Of a stretch of DNA of 64,000 bases, positions 21,391-32,971 are shown piece by piece. The DNA is from Armillaria gallica (lineage: Eukaryota > Basidiomycota > Agaricomycetes > Agaricales > Physalacriaceae). Each line of letters begins with the position of its first letter. Position 1 is the stretch's first letter. Under the pieces are notes generated by a model that saw only the letters and a list, made by a program, of their open reading frames with translations, was not told where the DNA came from and searched no databases. The DNA lies in contig JBANDB010000007.1 of the NCBI GenBank assembly GCA_037576215.1, positions 2,697,001 to 2,761,000 of the forward strand, written 5' to 3'. The position numbers and the translations under genes are program-made.

Positions 21391-24075
21391 CTTTATCGAT
21401 GCTCGTTGCAACTCGGACTCTATCCATTGCATGCGCGGACTCGACAAAAGTTCTTCTGCTCTAAGGTAGGGCTAATAATTCCCGGTCCTGTTAATAACAT
21501 GTTATTTAACATTGGGCCATGAGGGGTCATTTATTCACTAGGTTATTAACAGTTAATAATTTTCTTGCGAAATAATGTGAATAACAGGTGAAAAAAGATA
21601 TTTCTAACAAGCTAATAACAAAAGGTCGGTTAAAAAATCCAAAACCAGTCGTACATTGGCTCAATTGATCCTTTTCAGTCCCTCTCGACGTGTCTACCGA
21701 TGCTGTTTACAACTCCATCAAATTGGAAACTCCATCAACTGTGTGCAGCACCCAAGCAGCATCTGCTTCGGAGGAAGAAGCGTCGAGATTCATGTTTTTC
21801 GAGTTTGACCGTGTAGCGAAGGGTGATGGGAAAGGAATACCACTTTTGTGCCTAGCAGAGTGGAACGGCACGGCGGTCACAGGCCTGGCCAAGCTCAATT
21901 ATTCACCTTTATTCACAAGGTGCGTTGGGGTACCCTGTTATTAACTTGTTAATAACATGTTAATAACAGTGTTAATAAACCAATGTTAATAAATACCCAT
22001 TTTTTAGCCCTACCTTATTCTGCTCTCGAACTACAATCATTTACATAGACCAAGATGGTAGACAGCTGTCACGGCTCTGGGCTTCTATGAGCATCTCATT
22101 CATCGTGAGTGCGTCGTTGGTTAGTATTTTCATTGACTCATATCTAGACCGTTTCTGCTCGCCTTAGAGTTCCTCCTCCCGTTGGCCATCGTGTTCGTTC
22201 TTTTATCATATCTATGATATGCGATGGTGCCCGCCCGTATGCTTGATTCTGGATCTCATCGTTTTCGGCTTTCCGCACGCAAGGAAGATTGGACTCCATG
22301 AGACTCGGGACTGTGGAAGGTGCGCTCTCTTTTTATACACATCGCATTTTCTCACTGATTAAGCTATGTCGTTCAGGATGCTTGGCTCATACGTGTCATG
22401 AATGTGTACTTCAAGAATCGACATCGACGGGCATACACTGACTATTCACACTCGGTCACTATGCGGCACGGATGGCCATCTAGTGGATTTGGGGTGCGTC
22501 GACTCTCTTTTCGATGATTTCATTTGGAATTAATCTGGTGCTATGTTAGTAGATTCGTATTCATTTCCCATTCCTTCATCGACAACCCATCGCGAAGTTT
22601 GTATTTAGAACACACCTTCAACAGTTCGCCATATTCACCTTGCCACCGGACGCTGTCATCGACGATCGTGGACTTGCAAAGAACAACGATGAAGACTATC
22701 TGCTCGTCTTGCAGGACAGCGACTCCACTCATCTGGCTAGATAACGACCTCCCAAGCACACGTCATTCTGGTACGCAACTCCAGAGGCAACGCTGGTGTC
22801 GCAAGTTCAGAGAAGAGACGGCGCGCGTATGCCTATCATGTTTGAGTGATTACCTGAAATATCTACACGAACTTGGTCCTTGGAACATACGCACTGTTAC
22901 TTCACAGACGTTCTCTGCAAGCGGGAGAGTAGTGTTGATACTCTGCATAATCGAGCGTTGTTGGTACAAAGTCCCCTCTTAGTGCGTCCTAATCTCTTCA
23001 ACTGCCCTCTTTTTCTGATTGCCAGATTTAGCTATAGACATAGACGACGATTCCAGCCCAGACGGGATCTTTGAGCAAAAATTCTGTCGGTTAGCCTCAG
23101 TATGGTCTACCGTTACTTGGCTATTCACTGACTCCCTGTTAGGATTTCCACAAATTTCACCGAAATCAGCGAGTGTCCCGCTCAGCTCCTAACCGGGATG
23201 CGCCAGCGCCAGACATTATGAGGCCCGGTCCAAGCTGCCGCTACGCCTCTTTGCTGACCTTGAAGCTGCAACGCCGCCCGCAGAAATTCGCTCCTGAAGC
23301 TTGCGAGCTCTAGAAGACTCTGCTCCTCCAATCATTGCTTATCGATGTTGTATGCGGCGTCTTTCCGTCAGCCGCTAAATCACCAGAAGGCGAATCCTAG
23401 ATGTTCGGGACCACGATCAAGAGATCTTCCTCGATGTCCCGAAACGCAACGATGTCTGCATCACAGTCATCCCTGTTCTCCGCATCTCGACATTTCCCCA
23501 AAACCGTGTTAATCTCCCTCTCTACTTTGCGAGCTCGACGGACCTTTCCGACCTTGTCTATTTGTCATCTGTCCTCTCCTTCACTTCGCGACCTGCCAGT
23601 CCGCTTCAGCGCCATGCTCCAACCCCGCCATTATACGAGGTTTGACAGAGTGGTGTCAACTTTGACTGATGATGCTGTCGTTTTGTCACCAGACTTTGAT
23701 GGGACCCATCCAAATCGCGATACTCCGAGCCGGATCGGTTTTCTCTTGGCGTACAAAAAGTGGGGTTTCGGGTTTCGAGCTTATAGGGGACGAGAATCGT
23801 TTGGACAGCGGTCGTAGTCCCATTCGAAAACTGCGCGCGATGGCTTGAGGAAGGAGATATCGGTATATCTTTGTGGACTATCGGGTGATGCCGCCAGTAC
23901 ACTCGCATCCAGGTACGGTAATTCGTTGATTCTCGTTTGTAAACGAGCCTACACGTCTTTTTCAGACATTCCGCATCTATATCATGCCGTTTTTGACGAC
24001 AAGTACGAATAAAATGTTATCCTCCAAGGAGCGGATCTGCCGGTCATATGCCATGGTTGTTTTCCGAAGATTTAC
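21391..24075 (+). pseudogene. CRN3: Crinkler-like remnant interrupted by MITE 2
   Basis: Same exon order as other CRN copies. The conserved upstream region is split at 21461/22018 by MITE 2. N-terminal pieces lie near 22630-22750 and the endonuclease-like core near 23640-23880, where the frame is lost after FLLAYKKWGF by inserted bases. The last exon (23965-24075) has a stop within it. Non-functional. It is followed by block E2. Confidence 0.5.
21462..22017. mobile_element. MITE 2, hAT-like, 8-bp target duplication
   Basis: Terminal inverted repeats start TAAGGTAGGGCTAA and are flanked by an exact 8-bp duplication TTCTGCTC (21454-21461 and 22018-22025). An uninterrupted CRN-type flank seen in other copies confirms the insertion. 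Subterminal regions are packed with TTAATAAC or its reverse complement (about nine near-matches). The middle (21690-21898) is GC-richer and open on the plus strand, unlike the AT-rich ends, and begins after a CAG that could be a splice acceptor. It may be a captured host exon. No transposase is present, so movement would need a hAT enzyme in trans. Confidence 0.82.
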
Positions 24076-24079
24076 GGCC

Positions 24080-24700
24080 TGTGCTCAGAACGACTACTGC
24101 GTTTGTATAAAAAGTATCGATTTACAACGAATGTTTTGTTCTATGACGTTGGTGCATAAACAGCGCTCGAAGACGTTACCAATAAAAATTGTCCTTCACC
24201 ACTGCTATCACTCGAGAGGCAATTGCTGCGTTAATTCCAAGCACAGATCCGCACGAAATGGGCGTACCACGACAGATACCTTTGTAGTCTTGGACGTTGG
24301 GAGTCGAACCCACTGGCATACCATCTTGCTGCGCCTTTATTGTAATCGGATCATCAATAACAAGTAATAGCCCAGCAGGTTACAAAGGAAGGACCAGGAC
24401 GTACCTTACGCCCGTGCACAGCCGGGGCTCTAGCACTCGTCAAGTGTTGTCCGCCTTTTGTGTAAACCCAGTTGCGGCGGCGCGTCAGAGAGACTTGTAT
24501 CAGCCATTGAATATCGATGAGGAAATGTCACCGCGTTTGAAGCATAAAGGGGGGAGACTCAAGTCCGAAAGGGAGTACTCAGCACGTGGATTTTGTGGTG
24601 GACGTGGCCCACTGGGTGGCGTAACGCGCTGCTCTCCGTGTACAGGCTTCAACTGAGGGCACTGAGTTTGCTACAGATATGTAAGGATACTTGAATTGAA
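24080..24700. repeat. Block E2 with eroded tRNA-like piece
   Basis: Minus strand near 24310-24299 has GGTTCGACTCC with a six-pair T stem, so the B-box half of a tRNA-like unit survives. The rest is shared with E1 and E3 but is shorter. No protein gene supported. Confidence 0.38.
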
Positions 24701-26090
24701 AATGAGCGGTCGGACCTCTGAGCATCACAGAAAGAAGTTCGCGATGAAAGTTCGGGCGCGCGGGCCGGATAAACCCGGACACGGACCCTCAAGTTTGCTT
24801 AAGTTTGCTTTTGCTTTCACTACCATTATATTTCCTCAGCTCCTTACAACGGGTCAGCACCATCAGCCCCTGCTGTACTGGTAACTACCGCTACAAAGCA
24901 TGATCCACCTTCGATACTGTCCAAGGAACCGCAGGAGAAAAACCGGCGCATTCAACTTTTGTTAAAACGAGCGCGAGGTTGTTTCCGTTCTACACCGTAC
25001 GAAGCTCGAGATAATTTCGTACGAACACCGTTGTTTTGATGGCTATACCGTGCTCTTATCGTGTTACAGCTGCTCCTGTAGAGGCAATTCCCCATCTCGC
25101 CATACCTTCGAAACTGGTTGGCAGTCGTCGTTGATGTCCGGGGACTTGATTGCGTACGCGTTTCAAGTCTTCAAGACAATTTGAGGAACTCCAGCCCATC
25201 AGTACTTGTCCTCCCTTTCAGTGAGCTCATCACTTTCCCGGTATATTGACTCGGTTCATGTTGACGACTGAAAGAAGTTCATGATGTTTTTTCCTCTTTC
25301 TCAAACCGGTGGCGGTATACAACTATCGGAATACCATGACTGTCCTCGTCACTGGATCGTCGGATCGGACCAATGTTTTAGTGTCATGCCGTGCTCTTTA
25401 TACGACTTCCACAAACCCGGATTTGTTCATTTTATCTGTCGATTATGCACTTCTCGCTTCTCGACCGTTCTCTTCTACTCTCTATCGATGACCTTGGCAA
25501 GATGTGCGTAGAATGGATTATAGATTGACCTTCGTCGCCGAGGAGTCGGCTCCTCTCTTTGGTTCGACGGCGTCGTTTACCTGGTACCATCTATTAGGCT
25601 AAGATGAAGGAGAAAATACTGCAGTAGCAAGATCTGACCGGGAAAGGGATACAGCAAAGGTCAGTACTATTCAACTCTGACCGCGTCTGACGCACAATGA
25701 CTGACAATCTACCTAGACACCGATACTCAAATACTTAAATATGTGGAAAGTGACAGTTGGACGACTACGTGACTAACTAGAGTCTACGTACCGATTACAT
25801 ATGCGGCAATGTAATATGCCATCAGTTATTGCAGAAGCCGATACATACAACTATCTTACAATAAACGAGTCAAACGTCAGTTTCAGGATGTCATAGATTC
25901 GAAACGTATATCATCACCTTTCAAGTTGGCATTAGAGCCATCCCCCCCACCTCAAATCTCGGAATATCGACAACATGACGATGTCATCTTTTTCTCTCTG
26001 GATGAGGTGCGTAACATTAACTCCGTTTTCAAATATATACAGGATGGATGTGGTGTACTGGAAGAATAATAATGTCGCACGACGCACGTC
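24701..26090 (+). repeat. Block P4
   Basis: P-type pieces in order: GGCCGGATAAACCCGG (24766), a coding-like exon near 24940-25040 ending VRTPLF before a donor-like site, then pieces near 25280-25500 and 25600-25640. It leads into tRNA-like cassette 3. The family is not recognised and the frame is broken. Confidence 0.42.
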
Positions 26091-26124
26091 GACCTCGGTT
26101 GGTAAGCATTTGTGAAACAAAGGG

Positions 26125-26244
26125 AAAATTTCAACATACGCCCTCTTGACTGCCAGGAGGACGTATGGTGTGATCTCTCTTGTTGGGAATCGAACCCAAC
26201 ACGAGAAAGCGACGTAGACGCTTCCCCGGTACACCATCAGAGAG
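26125..26244 (-). ncRNA. tRNA-like unit A, cassette 3
   Basis: Best preserved A copy. Minus strand: 5' CTCTCTG, 3' AAGAGAG, A-box-like TGGTGTACCGGGG, anticodon arm AAGCG/CGCTT with loop TCTACGT (formal TAC anticodon, C at position 33), B box GGTTCGATTCC in a six-pair T stem. The 3' hairpin pairs 12 of 14. Terminator TTTT at 26128-26125. Upstream TTTACATAAAC near 26286-26296. Confidence 0.58.
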
Positions 26245-26534
26245 TTGTCGATACTGTAGCGAGCTTTTACTGCGGGCCGTCTGTCGTTTATGTAAACGAT
26301 GCTGCTCATTGAGGAGAACTGCTGCCGTCACCGAGTTACGCTGATTCTCTTGAGGAAACGCCTGAGGTTTGCGTACGGGAGCCAGAGAGGAACTGGAATT
26401 TACAGGACGTGAACACTGGGAATCCGGAACGTGTATATCCTGACAGACAATCAAATCAACTAGATGTGACAGGAAAATAGAGTAAAACTTACCGTCAAAG
26501 GCATCGAATCAGGGAGGAGGTGACCCTTCCAAGC

Positions 26535-26651
26535 AAAAGGTCTCGCAACGCACACCCTCCCGTCCTTGGGAGGGCGCGCGCTCCGATCTCTCTGGGTGGG
26601 AATCGAACCCAACCATCGCAGCCCACGCTTCGCCGATATGCCAACAGAGAG
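26535..26651 (-). ncRNA. tRNA-like unit B, cassette 3
   Basis: Minus strand: acceptor CTCTCTG with a matching CAGAGAG, A-box-like TTGGCATATCGGCG, B box GGTTCGATTCC. The downstream hairpin is CGCGCCCTCC paired with GGAGGGTGTG. Terminator TTTT at 26538-26535. Upstream TTTACATAAAC near 26688. Confidence 0.55.
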
Positions 26652-26985
26652 CTAGATATATCCAGCGTCGCCAGACCCATATCGCCGTGTTTATGTAAAT
26701 GGATCCGTGACTGCGAAGTATACACCGCCTCGGAACTTTGTAGTGTACATCTTGAATTGATGACCTAGAGCCACAGTTAGCTTCATTTGAAGAAAACGTC
26801 ACGCATTGTCAGGGTGGCAAAGGCTCGAAAGGCTCTGCATGGAAGCAATATGCTTCGCATAGAAAACACTGATAGCGGTAAGGCCAATGGCGGAAAGAAC
26901 CACTGAGTGCGAGAGCTTGCTACTTGCCTGGAATTACCGAGGTAGTCGGTGCTCCGGAAATCATTGGACAGAAGAGGGTTTGCTC

Positions 26986-27110
26986 AAAAGGCTTCACAAC
27001 ACACGCCCTCCCGTATTGAGGAGAGCGTGTGTTACGATCTCTCTCTCGCAGGGAATTGAACCCAGCGACGGGAAGCGACCAGGGCGCTTCTCCGGTAAGC
27101 CATCAGAGAG
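26986..27110 (-). ncRNA. tRNA-like unit C, cassette 3
   Basis: Minus strand: CTCTCTG, A-box-like GATGGCTTACCGGAG, anticodon arm GAAGCG/CGCTTC with 7-base loop CCCTGGT, B box GGTTCAATTCC, long AGAGAGAG 3' acceptor side, hairpin, and TTTT at 26989-26986. The anticodon stem is kept while the loop differs from cassette 2, so the arm seems free to change its loop. Confidence 0.55.
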
Positions 27111-27517
27111 TTAATGGCTGCCCAACAATGGACTATATCACGGCCGACCTATGATGCATGTAAAGACACTGTCGAAGAAGAGAGGACGGGCCGTAAATTG
27201 AGGCTGTACGATGGTGGTTTGCCGTTCCGAAGCAGACTGTCCGGGATCGGAACGAAAAGAAAAGGAGCTGAACGAGGAACACTGAATGAGAGACACAGGG
27301 CACAGTGAGCTAGCTGGATGTGGAATGAAAAGAGGAAACCTACTCATTCAAATTACATGGCGATACCTCTCGGGGACTGAACCTAATTCTGCCTCAAGGT
27401 CTTTGACGAGAATTGGTGGTAGATACTTGTCGTGTTGACGTCGAAGCGATAGAAGAATAAGTAGACTTTGGAATGGGACATCGAGGCGGTTAGAACAAAG
27501 AATGATCCGCCTTAGAC

Positions 27518-27640
27518 AAAAACAATGCGCAACACACGCCCTCCCTTCTTCAGGAGGGCGCGCGCTGCGATCCCTCTTGCTGGGAGTCGAACCTAGCTCG
27601 TGAAGCGGATGACATGCGTCACCAATATGCCAATAGAGAG
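27518..27640 (-). ncRNA. tRNA-like unit D, cassette 3
   Basis: Minus strand: CTCTATTGG at the 5' end, B box GGTTCGACTCC, hairpin GCCCTCC/GGAGGGC, TTTTT at 27522-27518, upstream TTTACATAAGC near 27678. The longest open frame of block U3 runs through it, which I take as chance or as a shared transcript. Confidence 0.53.
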
Positions 27641-27644
27641 CTGA

Positions 27645-28690
27645 CAGGACGAAGCTTCGCTGGCATTAAGGTGTCGTCGCTTATGTAAACGGATATAAGA
27701 GCAACCTGATGGACGTTGTGCTCTAGGCGCAGGGCGTGCAGTCGAGTCGACACGGAAGAGTGATGGTGAAGAATAGCTGTCGAAAAGGTAGCACATAATG
27801 GTGCTCGTTTCAAAAGCGAGGGTCCACTGATGGGAGGGAAATCTCGAGAGATCTTGGATCTGGTGATGTAGATTTGAACGAATGCCATCGATGTCAACCG
27901 ATAGCTTTGCACGGCCCACCGGACACAGGGACAGAGAGCGACGCAAAGTTGCGAAACATGTCCAGAAAACTTGGACGTGTACGAATGTCCGGCTTTGGAT
28001 AGGACTCGTCCATCGTCTGAGTGAGGGAACATGATGAGAAGGAATAATGGCAATCTGTGGCGTCTGAGGCATGGTGGAGCTTTGAGGAAATCCGCGATAC
28101 GGGCTGGTTCCATGGGCACTCTGGGCATGCTCGAAAGTCCTGGAAGAACGAGTCCGATAGAGGTCGCGCCCTTCGTCCCAAATGATGATTGTACAGGTCC
28201 CCCAAGAAGGAGTAGGCGCCTGTTCCTTCGCTCCGTGGACACCAGTCACAGCGGGTGGGTCCACTTGCGAGGTTTCCTTCAGCCCTGATTCCTCCTTCTC
28301 CGGATCCTCCTCCGGCACCTTGAGATACCATATGCAGAGGTATGGGTGGATATCAATTGTAAGGAGATCGTAATTGGCGGTAAGGTCGAGGTTCGAGGAA
28401 GGGAGATATAGCCACACATGTACAGTGGCCAAGTATCGGTCGTCTCACAGACAACCTACACGAGAAGCCTAGTCGATGTGATAGGCGAGCGAGTTGCGCG
28501 GGTGCAGCGCGGAAAATCTGGGAGCATCGCGGGTTGACTCCACCAGATATCATCGAGAGGTTCGTCTTCCATCGCAGGAAAAGCGGTTGCCTGCATACGC
28601 ACGTTAATCAAACGGGGATGAAAGGATCCTGACGGACGCACCGCAGAAAACCGGCTTGTCTGGGATGTCGTCCGGAGCTAGGGCTAATGA
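27645..28690 (-). pseudogene. Block U3: unknown minus-strand block, longest open copy
   Basis: A 279-codon minus frame (28432-27593) is the longest in any U copy. It includes LTIDIHPYLCIWYL followed by an acidic run and TCTIIIWDEGRDL. The first part is reminiscent of a C2 beta-sandwich, but I cannot name it. Two other frames in the same region match other U copies better in places, so even this copy probably carries indels. It precedes unit D in the same orientation. Confidence 0.42.
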
Positions 28691-29275
28691 GTGCGCACGT
28701 TCAAGCCAGGAGTATTCGGGAGCGTTGAGATGGCCGAGAAGTGGAAAACGCACAGAGGTCGCTAGTCGATGTGCGGAAACCGGGGTATGGTCCGGAGTCC
28801 GAAAGTCTGAAATGTCGACCGTGGGAACAGTTTTTGCCACCCTCTCGTTCATCCTCTAAGCACATCACTGGCGCCATCGTAAACCCACCTAAACCGACAA
28901 CGATTTCTTGCGTTCCCTTCCCTCGGAAATTAGACCTCGTCGACGTACACCTCCCTGCCGGCTCTCTCTGGAGTACATTTACACGGAGCCTTTGGAAGAG
29001 CAACTCGGAGAGCGAGACTACCGCCTCCGGACAAGCGGTCGTTGTTGATGTTGGCACCAGCCACCATCTGGGAGTGCGGACTAGTTTTGAAAGACACGGC
29101 TGCCCAAGTCACTCTGAACCAGAGCGAGTGCCAACCACCGAGCGACTCATGGCTCCGTCGCACATAGACGCGTCTTCGTGCGTTATCCATTCTCAAGCAC
29201 TTATATGCTGTTGATACAATCTTTAGTACGCATCATCAGCTCGCCTATCTAGCACGCTCTTGCGCTGTCAGCACA
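28691..29275 (+). repeat. Block Q2
   Basis: Close copy of Q1. The plus frame at 28741-29214 (157 codons) is longer than in Q1, and a competing minus frame covers 29196-28930. The coding strand is not settled. Confidence 0.4.
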
Positions 29276-30486
29276 GTTCTTATTGATGCTCGTCGCAACT
29301 CGGACTCCAGACATTGCATCCGCGGACTCGACAAGTACTCTTCGGCTCTTGAGCTGCAATCCTTCACATGGACCAGGATGGCCACTGAAACCATGGCTCA
29401 GGACGTCTGCAACCCGTATGAAAGAGCACCTCATTTATCGTGAGTGCGTCGTTGGTCTACTGGCATATTTTCATTGACCCATTTCTAGGCAGTTTTTGCT
29501 CGTCTTATTATGGTTCCTCCTCCTGTTATCCTCCGTCTTCGTATCTATGATATCCGATGGTCCCCACCCGTATGCTTGATTCCGGATCTCCTCGTTTTCG
29601 GCGCGCAAGGAAGATTGGACTCCACAAAACCTAGGATTGCGGAAGGTGTGCTCTCTTTTATACACAGCATCTTCTCACTCTTTAAACCATGTCGTTCAGC
29701 ATGCTTGGCTCATACGTGTCATGGATGCGTACTTCAAGAATCGACGTTATCCGTCGGTACACCAGAAGGCGAATCCTGAATGTCCGGGACGACGACGACT
29801 TAGACCAATGGATCTTCCTCGATGACCCGGATCACGGCGATGTCTGCATCACAGTCATTCCTGTTCACTTTCGCATCTCGAAATCTCCCTAACGCCGTGA
29901 TGTTACTCCTCGTTGTTGGTTTTCGTCTCACCTCATGTGTTACGAGCTCGAGCCTTCTGTTGAGAGTGCTCTCGACCTTGTCTCCTCATTGAGTAACGAC
30001 ACTTTCCCGTCCCTCATTACTTCGTGACCTGCCAGTCTGCTTCGGCATCTTAAAAGTCGTTATCATATGGAATTTCAGAGGGCTGCGCCAGCTTTGACCG
30101 ATGACGCCGTCGTTTTGTCGCCAGAATTCAGGGCCCATCCATACTGTGATACTCAGGCTCGGATTGGTCTTTTCTTAGCACCCAAGGAGTGGGTCATTGA
30201 GCTTACAAGGGACGGCTGTCGTAGTCCCACTCAAAAACTACGCACGATGACTTGAGGAAGGAGATATGGCTCGGTATATCTTTGTAGACGATCGGGCGAC
30301 GCGACCGGTACACTCGCATCCATGTAAGGTAATTCGATGGTTCTTCGTGTGCAAATACATGTCTATTTGCTACCAGATATTCCGCATCTATATCATGTAG
30401 TTTTTGACGACACGTTCGATGAATATGTTATCCTCAAAAGAAGAGATCTGTCAGTCATCTGTTATGGTAGTTTGCCGAAGGTGTAA
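29276..30486 (+). pseudogene. CRN4: Crinkler-like gene remnant
   Basis: The clearest readable exons among the full-length copies. 29510-29625 starts MVPPPVILRLRIYD and ends at a GTAAG-like donor position (mutated). A downstream piece at 29765-29890 reads VRDDDDLDQWIFLDD. The endonuclease-like core at 30067-30235 reads MEFQRAAPALTDDAVVLSPE, then FLAPKEWVIELTRDG. The frame is lost just after TRDG by a one-base deletion relative to CRN6. A last exon (30380-30486) ends GSLPKV and stop. If spliced as drawn it cannot yield the full nuclease domain. Confidence 0.52.
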
Positions 30487-31290
30487 GGCCAGCGCTCAGA
30501 GCGACTCCTCGTTTGTATCAAAAGTATCAATTTACAGCGAAAATTTTCTTCTACACCGCTGGTGCATAAGTCATGCTCAAAGACATTACAAAATACAGCT
30601 TGTCCTTCACTGCTGCTGTCACTCAAAAGGTAATCGCCACATTGATTTCATGGATAGATCTGCAAAAAATGGGCGTACTACGACTGATGCCTTTGTAATC
30701 TCGGACATAAGGCCTCGAACCTACTGGACAGCAACATACCATCTCGCTCATTTGTACCACGAGAGCTTGCAATCGGATGATCAACGGCGAGCAGGTTAGG
30801 AAGTACAAGGATGTACCGTATGACGCCAACTGCTTATAATGAAGCCTCGAGCGGGATAGGATCATGTATCCAGTGGCAAGTTCTCTCCGAAGGCGACCAG
30901 CTCAGACGCGCAACATACAAAATGTGGCCTCTTGCTCTGAAGGAGCGTACATTGCGATTCTTCCCACGTGGTGATCCGCTACATAGACGCTTCCCCGGTA
31001 CGCGATCTGGTCCTTAAGAAGACACCTGCAGCGGGTTCTATCGTTCGCCAAGAGTTGGGTCAATCCAGTTGCGGTGGTGCACCGCAGAGAGTCAAATCAG
31101 CTAATGCATATCCAGGACGGCCGTCTGAAGCTCGAAAGGGACTCCACACAGTTTCTGTGATGGACGTGGCAGATGTAGCATAAAGCCGTGTACAGAACAC
31201 TTCAACGGGTTTGATACAGAAATATAGGCATACTGGAATTGAAAATGAGCAGTCGGACCTCTGAGTATCAGATTACACGCACAGAAAGAA
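30487..31290. repeat. Block E3
   Basis: Near-identical to E1, including the minus-strand B-box match GGTTCGAGGCC (about 30725-30712) and the orphan A-type half near 30985-31010. No protein gene supported. Confidence 0.4.
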
Positions 31291-32855
31291 GTTACTCGGG
31301 CACGCGGACCGGATAAACCCGGACTTCCTTGTCACTGACCTTGATCAACGTTGCTTATGCTTTCACTGGCATCCGATTTCCTCAGCCTCCTATAGCGAGC
31401 CAGCACAATCAGCACCTGCTGTAATACCGCTACAATGTATGAACGCCATTCCATACTGTCCAATGACCCATAGAAGAAAATCCGACACGTTCAAGTTATT
31501 TTTCGAGCGAGTGTCACGTTCTTTCCATTTTGTATCGTACGAGGCCCAAGATCTCGTACGAACGCCATCATTCTGATAAGTATGCTGTGTTCTTGACGTG
31601 TTTGTGGCCAATACCCTTATCCCTCCATACCACCTGTCCCCATCGCTGCTCAGCGCCCAGTCGTTGTTGATCTTCAGGAACTTGATAATGACGCGCCTGC
31701 CTACGCGCTATTTGGAATTTTAACAATCTCAGAAACCCGAGCTCATTGCTGCTTGCACTCCATTGCGCGAGCATGTCGCTTGCCATGTTCGTATTGACGA
31801 CTCCGAAAGAAGTTCAAGATCTTTTCGACAAACCTGCATTCCGCTCTTCTTTGTCAGACCGGTGGCGGGATACAACTATCGACTCTAGGACTGTCTTCAT
31901 CACAGGGTCGTCGAGACTGACAGTGTCATGCATTACGCGGCTTCCACAAACCCACGTTCCTTCGCAAGATGTCCGTGGCATGGGATGAAGTGACCCTCGT
32001 CGCCGAAGAATCCACTCCAATCTTTACTTCGACCGCGTCCAACTTTTTCTGTTAAACTTGTTGACTAAGATGAAGGAGAAAATTACGTCGTCGCCAGACT
32101 TGGGGAGAATGCAATACAGTGAAGGTAAGTACGATTCACTCCGACCATGTTTGACACCTAATACCTGACAATCTTTCAAGATCATGATAATGTCTTTCTC
32201 TTCTCTTATCAGGTATGGAGCATTAACCCGACCTCCAAATGCGTGAGATGGAACTGAGATCTCATTTTGCAGAGATGACCAACTTCCTCTAAGCACGGCG
32301 GCATACAATCATGTTTCATCTTCATAACACGTCGTCCGCGTAGTAATCAAATATCCAACGTCTTCCTTTCTTGTAATTGTTCTGTTTACACCACGAAACC
32401 GAATCTCTCGATCGGCGTTTGTCTCATCTTGAGCGGTAACACGATATCAAGCTTTTTTGGTGGGTTATTCGAATCATTAAGCTCGATGACCCGGCAGCTG
32501 TGGCGTGCTCAAGTTACTCACAAAAAGTCAATAACAGTGGGCGGTTGTGGGGAAAACCGAACATGCTGAACGCGGGAGAGAATTCCCATTTTGTCGTCGA
32601 TCCCCCGATAGCTACCGATTGATTGGCGCTCGAAGCTATTGAACTTGGGCTTTTCCTTCGCGTAATACCTTTCGAAGATACCTTTGAAGTGCAGTGTATA
32701 CTGTTCGCGGAAAAGTGGAATGACACTGCTCTTAACAGTAGAGCACCAGGGTAGCTGGCATCGAGTCATGGCTATGCGGTTTTCTTTTTCTCGGCAGTGC
32801 ATACAGCATCTTCTCATCAAAGTCGAAGCACTGATGCTGTAAGGCACGCATGTAC
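31291..32855 (+). repeat. Block P5 directly upstream of NLR2
   Basis: Matches P2 piece for piece, with small indels (for example a deletion of about 30 bp in the stretch corresponding to 11174-11205). Contains the same coding-like pieces near 31480-31560, 31640-31990 and 32450-32620. Together with NLR2 exons 1-2 it forms the NLR1-like half of the NLR2 chimera. Confidence 0.45.
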
Positions 32856-32858
32856 CGT

Positions 32859-32879
32859 GTGCTGTACTACGTACAGCAC
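32859..32879. promoter_or_regulatory. Perfect 9-bp inverted repeat upstream of NLR2
   Basis: Same GTGCTGTAC / GTACAGCAC arms and TAC loop as before NLR1, again 92 bp before the start codon. Confidence 0.35.
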
Positions 32880-32971
32880 CTTTTCTTCCACTGCACCTTC
32901 ATCATCGAGTATTGGGATGGACAAACGGTGAGCCCTTTGATTACAGTTCTAGAATCTTTTGTGCTCATGAA

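Noticed and set aside
27593..28432. 279-codon minus-strand ORF as a single-exon gene
   Set aside because: It runs through a tRNA-like unit, and the peptide segments conserved in other U copies lie partly in other frames, so its length is probably fortuitous; kept only as block U.
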